A stretch of DNA of 40,451 nucleotides from Silvanigrellaceae bacterium (GTDB lineage Bacteria; Bdellovibrionota_B; Oligoflexia; Silvanigrellales; CANGWC01), in the NCBI GenBank assembly GCA_947457515.1, contig CANGWC010000006.1, positions 1-40,451 on the forward strand. The letters run 5' to 3'. The notes below the pieces were generated by a model. It saw only the letters and a list, made by a program, of their open reading frames with translations. It had not been told where the DNA came from and made no database searches. Below are positions 39,475-40,451 of the stretch, in pieces. Each line of letters begins with the position of its first letter. The stretch's first letter is position 1. A program made the position numbers and the translations under genes.

Positions 39475-40215
39475 ATGGATCAAAATCAGAAGTCAGGAAC
39501 AGTTATTTTATGTGGATCCTCTGGAAGACTGGGAAGTCTCATATTAAAGGAGTCTCAAAATCATCCCTATCCTTTTCAAGTGTATGCTCCTTCCCGATCA
39601 GAACTCCTAGAAAAAATTACCCAGCAAAAAGATTCCTATTGGCTTTTAGATGTCACGCTTCCTGAAGGGACAGAAAGCCTTGTAGATTTCTTTCTCCAGA
39701 ATCCTCTTCAAAAAAAAATCCTCAAAGGAATGATCATAGGTTCCACAGGACACTCAGATATTCTCCTCCAAAAAATTCAGAAGTTATCAGAGTCTCTTCC
39801 CATGATTATTGTTTCTAATTTTTCGTTAGGAGTGATGGCTCTACAAGAGATTCTTAAGGCTTCTATTGATAAAGATTTTAAAGTCATCGATCTCTTAAAG
39901 AGTTTAGGATTTCTTTCATCATTAGTGGAAGTGCATCATATCCACAAGAAAGATAAACCCAGTGGAACAGCTAAATCTTTAGCTCATGCTGCTCAAATAT
40001 CTTTTGAAGATGTTGTTTCTTTAAGAGAAGGAGAAGTGGTGGGAGATCATAAACTCATCTATTCCCGGGAAGGAGAAGAACTCTCTTTTCAACATGTGGC
40101 CCATGATCGAAATATTTTTGCTAAAGGGGCCTTGAAACTTTTGGAAAGAGCGATGGAACAGGAATTCAAGCCTGGTATTTATGAGTCAAAGGATGTATTT
40201 TTGAAGAACAACTAG
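39475..40215 (+). CDS. dapB: 4-hydroxy-tetrahydrodipicolinate reductase
   Basis: VILCGSSGRLGSLI; GSTGH; SNFSLGV; EVHHIHKKDKPSGTAKSLA; FAKGALKLLE. Confidence 0.92.
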   Translation: MDQNQKSGTVILCGSSGRLGSLILKESQNHPYPFQVYAPSRSELLEKITQQKDSYWLLDVTLPEGTESLVDFFLQNPLQKKILKGMIIGSTGHSDILLQKIQKLSESLPMIIVSNFSLGVMALQEILKASIDKDFKVIDLLKSLGFLSSLVEVHHIHKKDKPSGTAKSLAHAAQISFEDVVSLREGEVVGDHKLIYSREGEELSFQHVAHDRNIFAKGALKLLERAMEQEFKPGIYESKDVFLKNN

Positions 40216-40263
40216 GCAAAAATTACTCACACATTCTCGCATAAGTTCATTTAAGATAAGAGA

Positions 40264-40451
40264 ATGCTTTCAATTTTACCTAAGAGAATTTTTGTTTATT
40301 TATGCTTAAGCTCTTGTATTAAATTAGCACCAGTAAAAATACCCGGAAATGGATCTGATGTTTTAACGGGTGTTGAAAGACAGAGCTATCCCATAGATTT
40401 AGGAGATTCCCGTTGTACTTATGGGGGTACACTTTTTACAAGTTGGACAGA
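40264..40451 (+). CDS. N-terminal fragment of a predicted lipoprotein (truncated by window edge)
   Basis: ATG at 40264, open to end: MLSILPKRIFVYLCLSSCIKLAPVKIPGNG..., lipobox LSSC. Confidence 0.55.
   Translation, partial: MLSILPKRIFVYLCLSSCIKLAPVKIPGNGSDVLTGVERQSYPIDLGDSRCTYGGTLFTSWT

Overview
This is an AT-rich, gene-dense bacterial chromosomal window. By inference only, the gene content resembles a Bdellovibrionota / former delta-proteobacterial lineage. It carries housekeeping genes: rpsA, sppA, pyrG, rpoZ, a malate dehydrogenase, a class A PBP, a 2-oxoacid dehydrogenase E2, dapB and a flgM-flgN-flgK-flgL flagellar block. These are mixed with many predicted lipoproteins, secreted proteins and beta-barrel-like proteins of unknown function. 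One tRNA-Thr(UGU) is visible. I see no CRISPR array, rRNA, insertion sequence or phage module. The most noteworthy items are: (1) an LdcA-like LD-carboxypeptidase fused in one ORF to an Mpl murein-tripeptide ligase; (2) a lipoprotein joining a degenerate erythromycin-esterase-like domain to three SLH repeats; (3) a DnaQ-type exonuclease with a C-terminal UvrC/Cho-like domain whose GIY-YIG residues appear lost; (4) an 11-bp stem-loop in the rpsA leader that buries the Shine-Dalgarno; (5) a tRNA-Thr whose 3' end overlaps the 3' end of pyrG, so that PyrG's C-terminal residues are antisense to the tRNA; (6) a peptide ABC transporter locus with SBP and two permeases but no ATPases. All family calls come from reading the translated motifs by eye. 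No database search was run.
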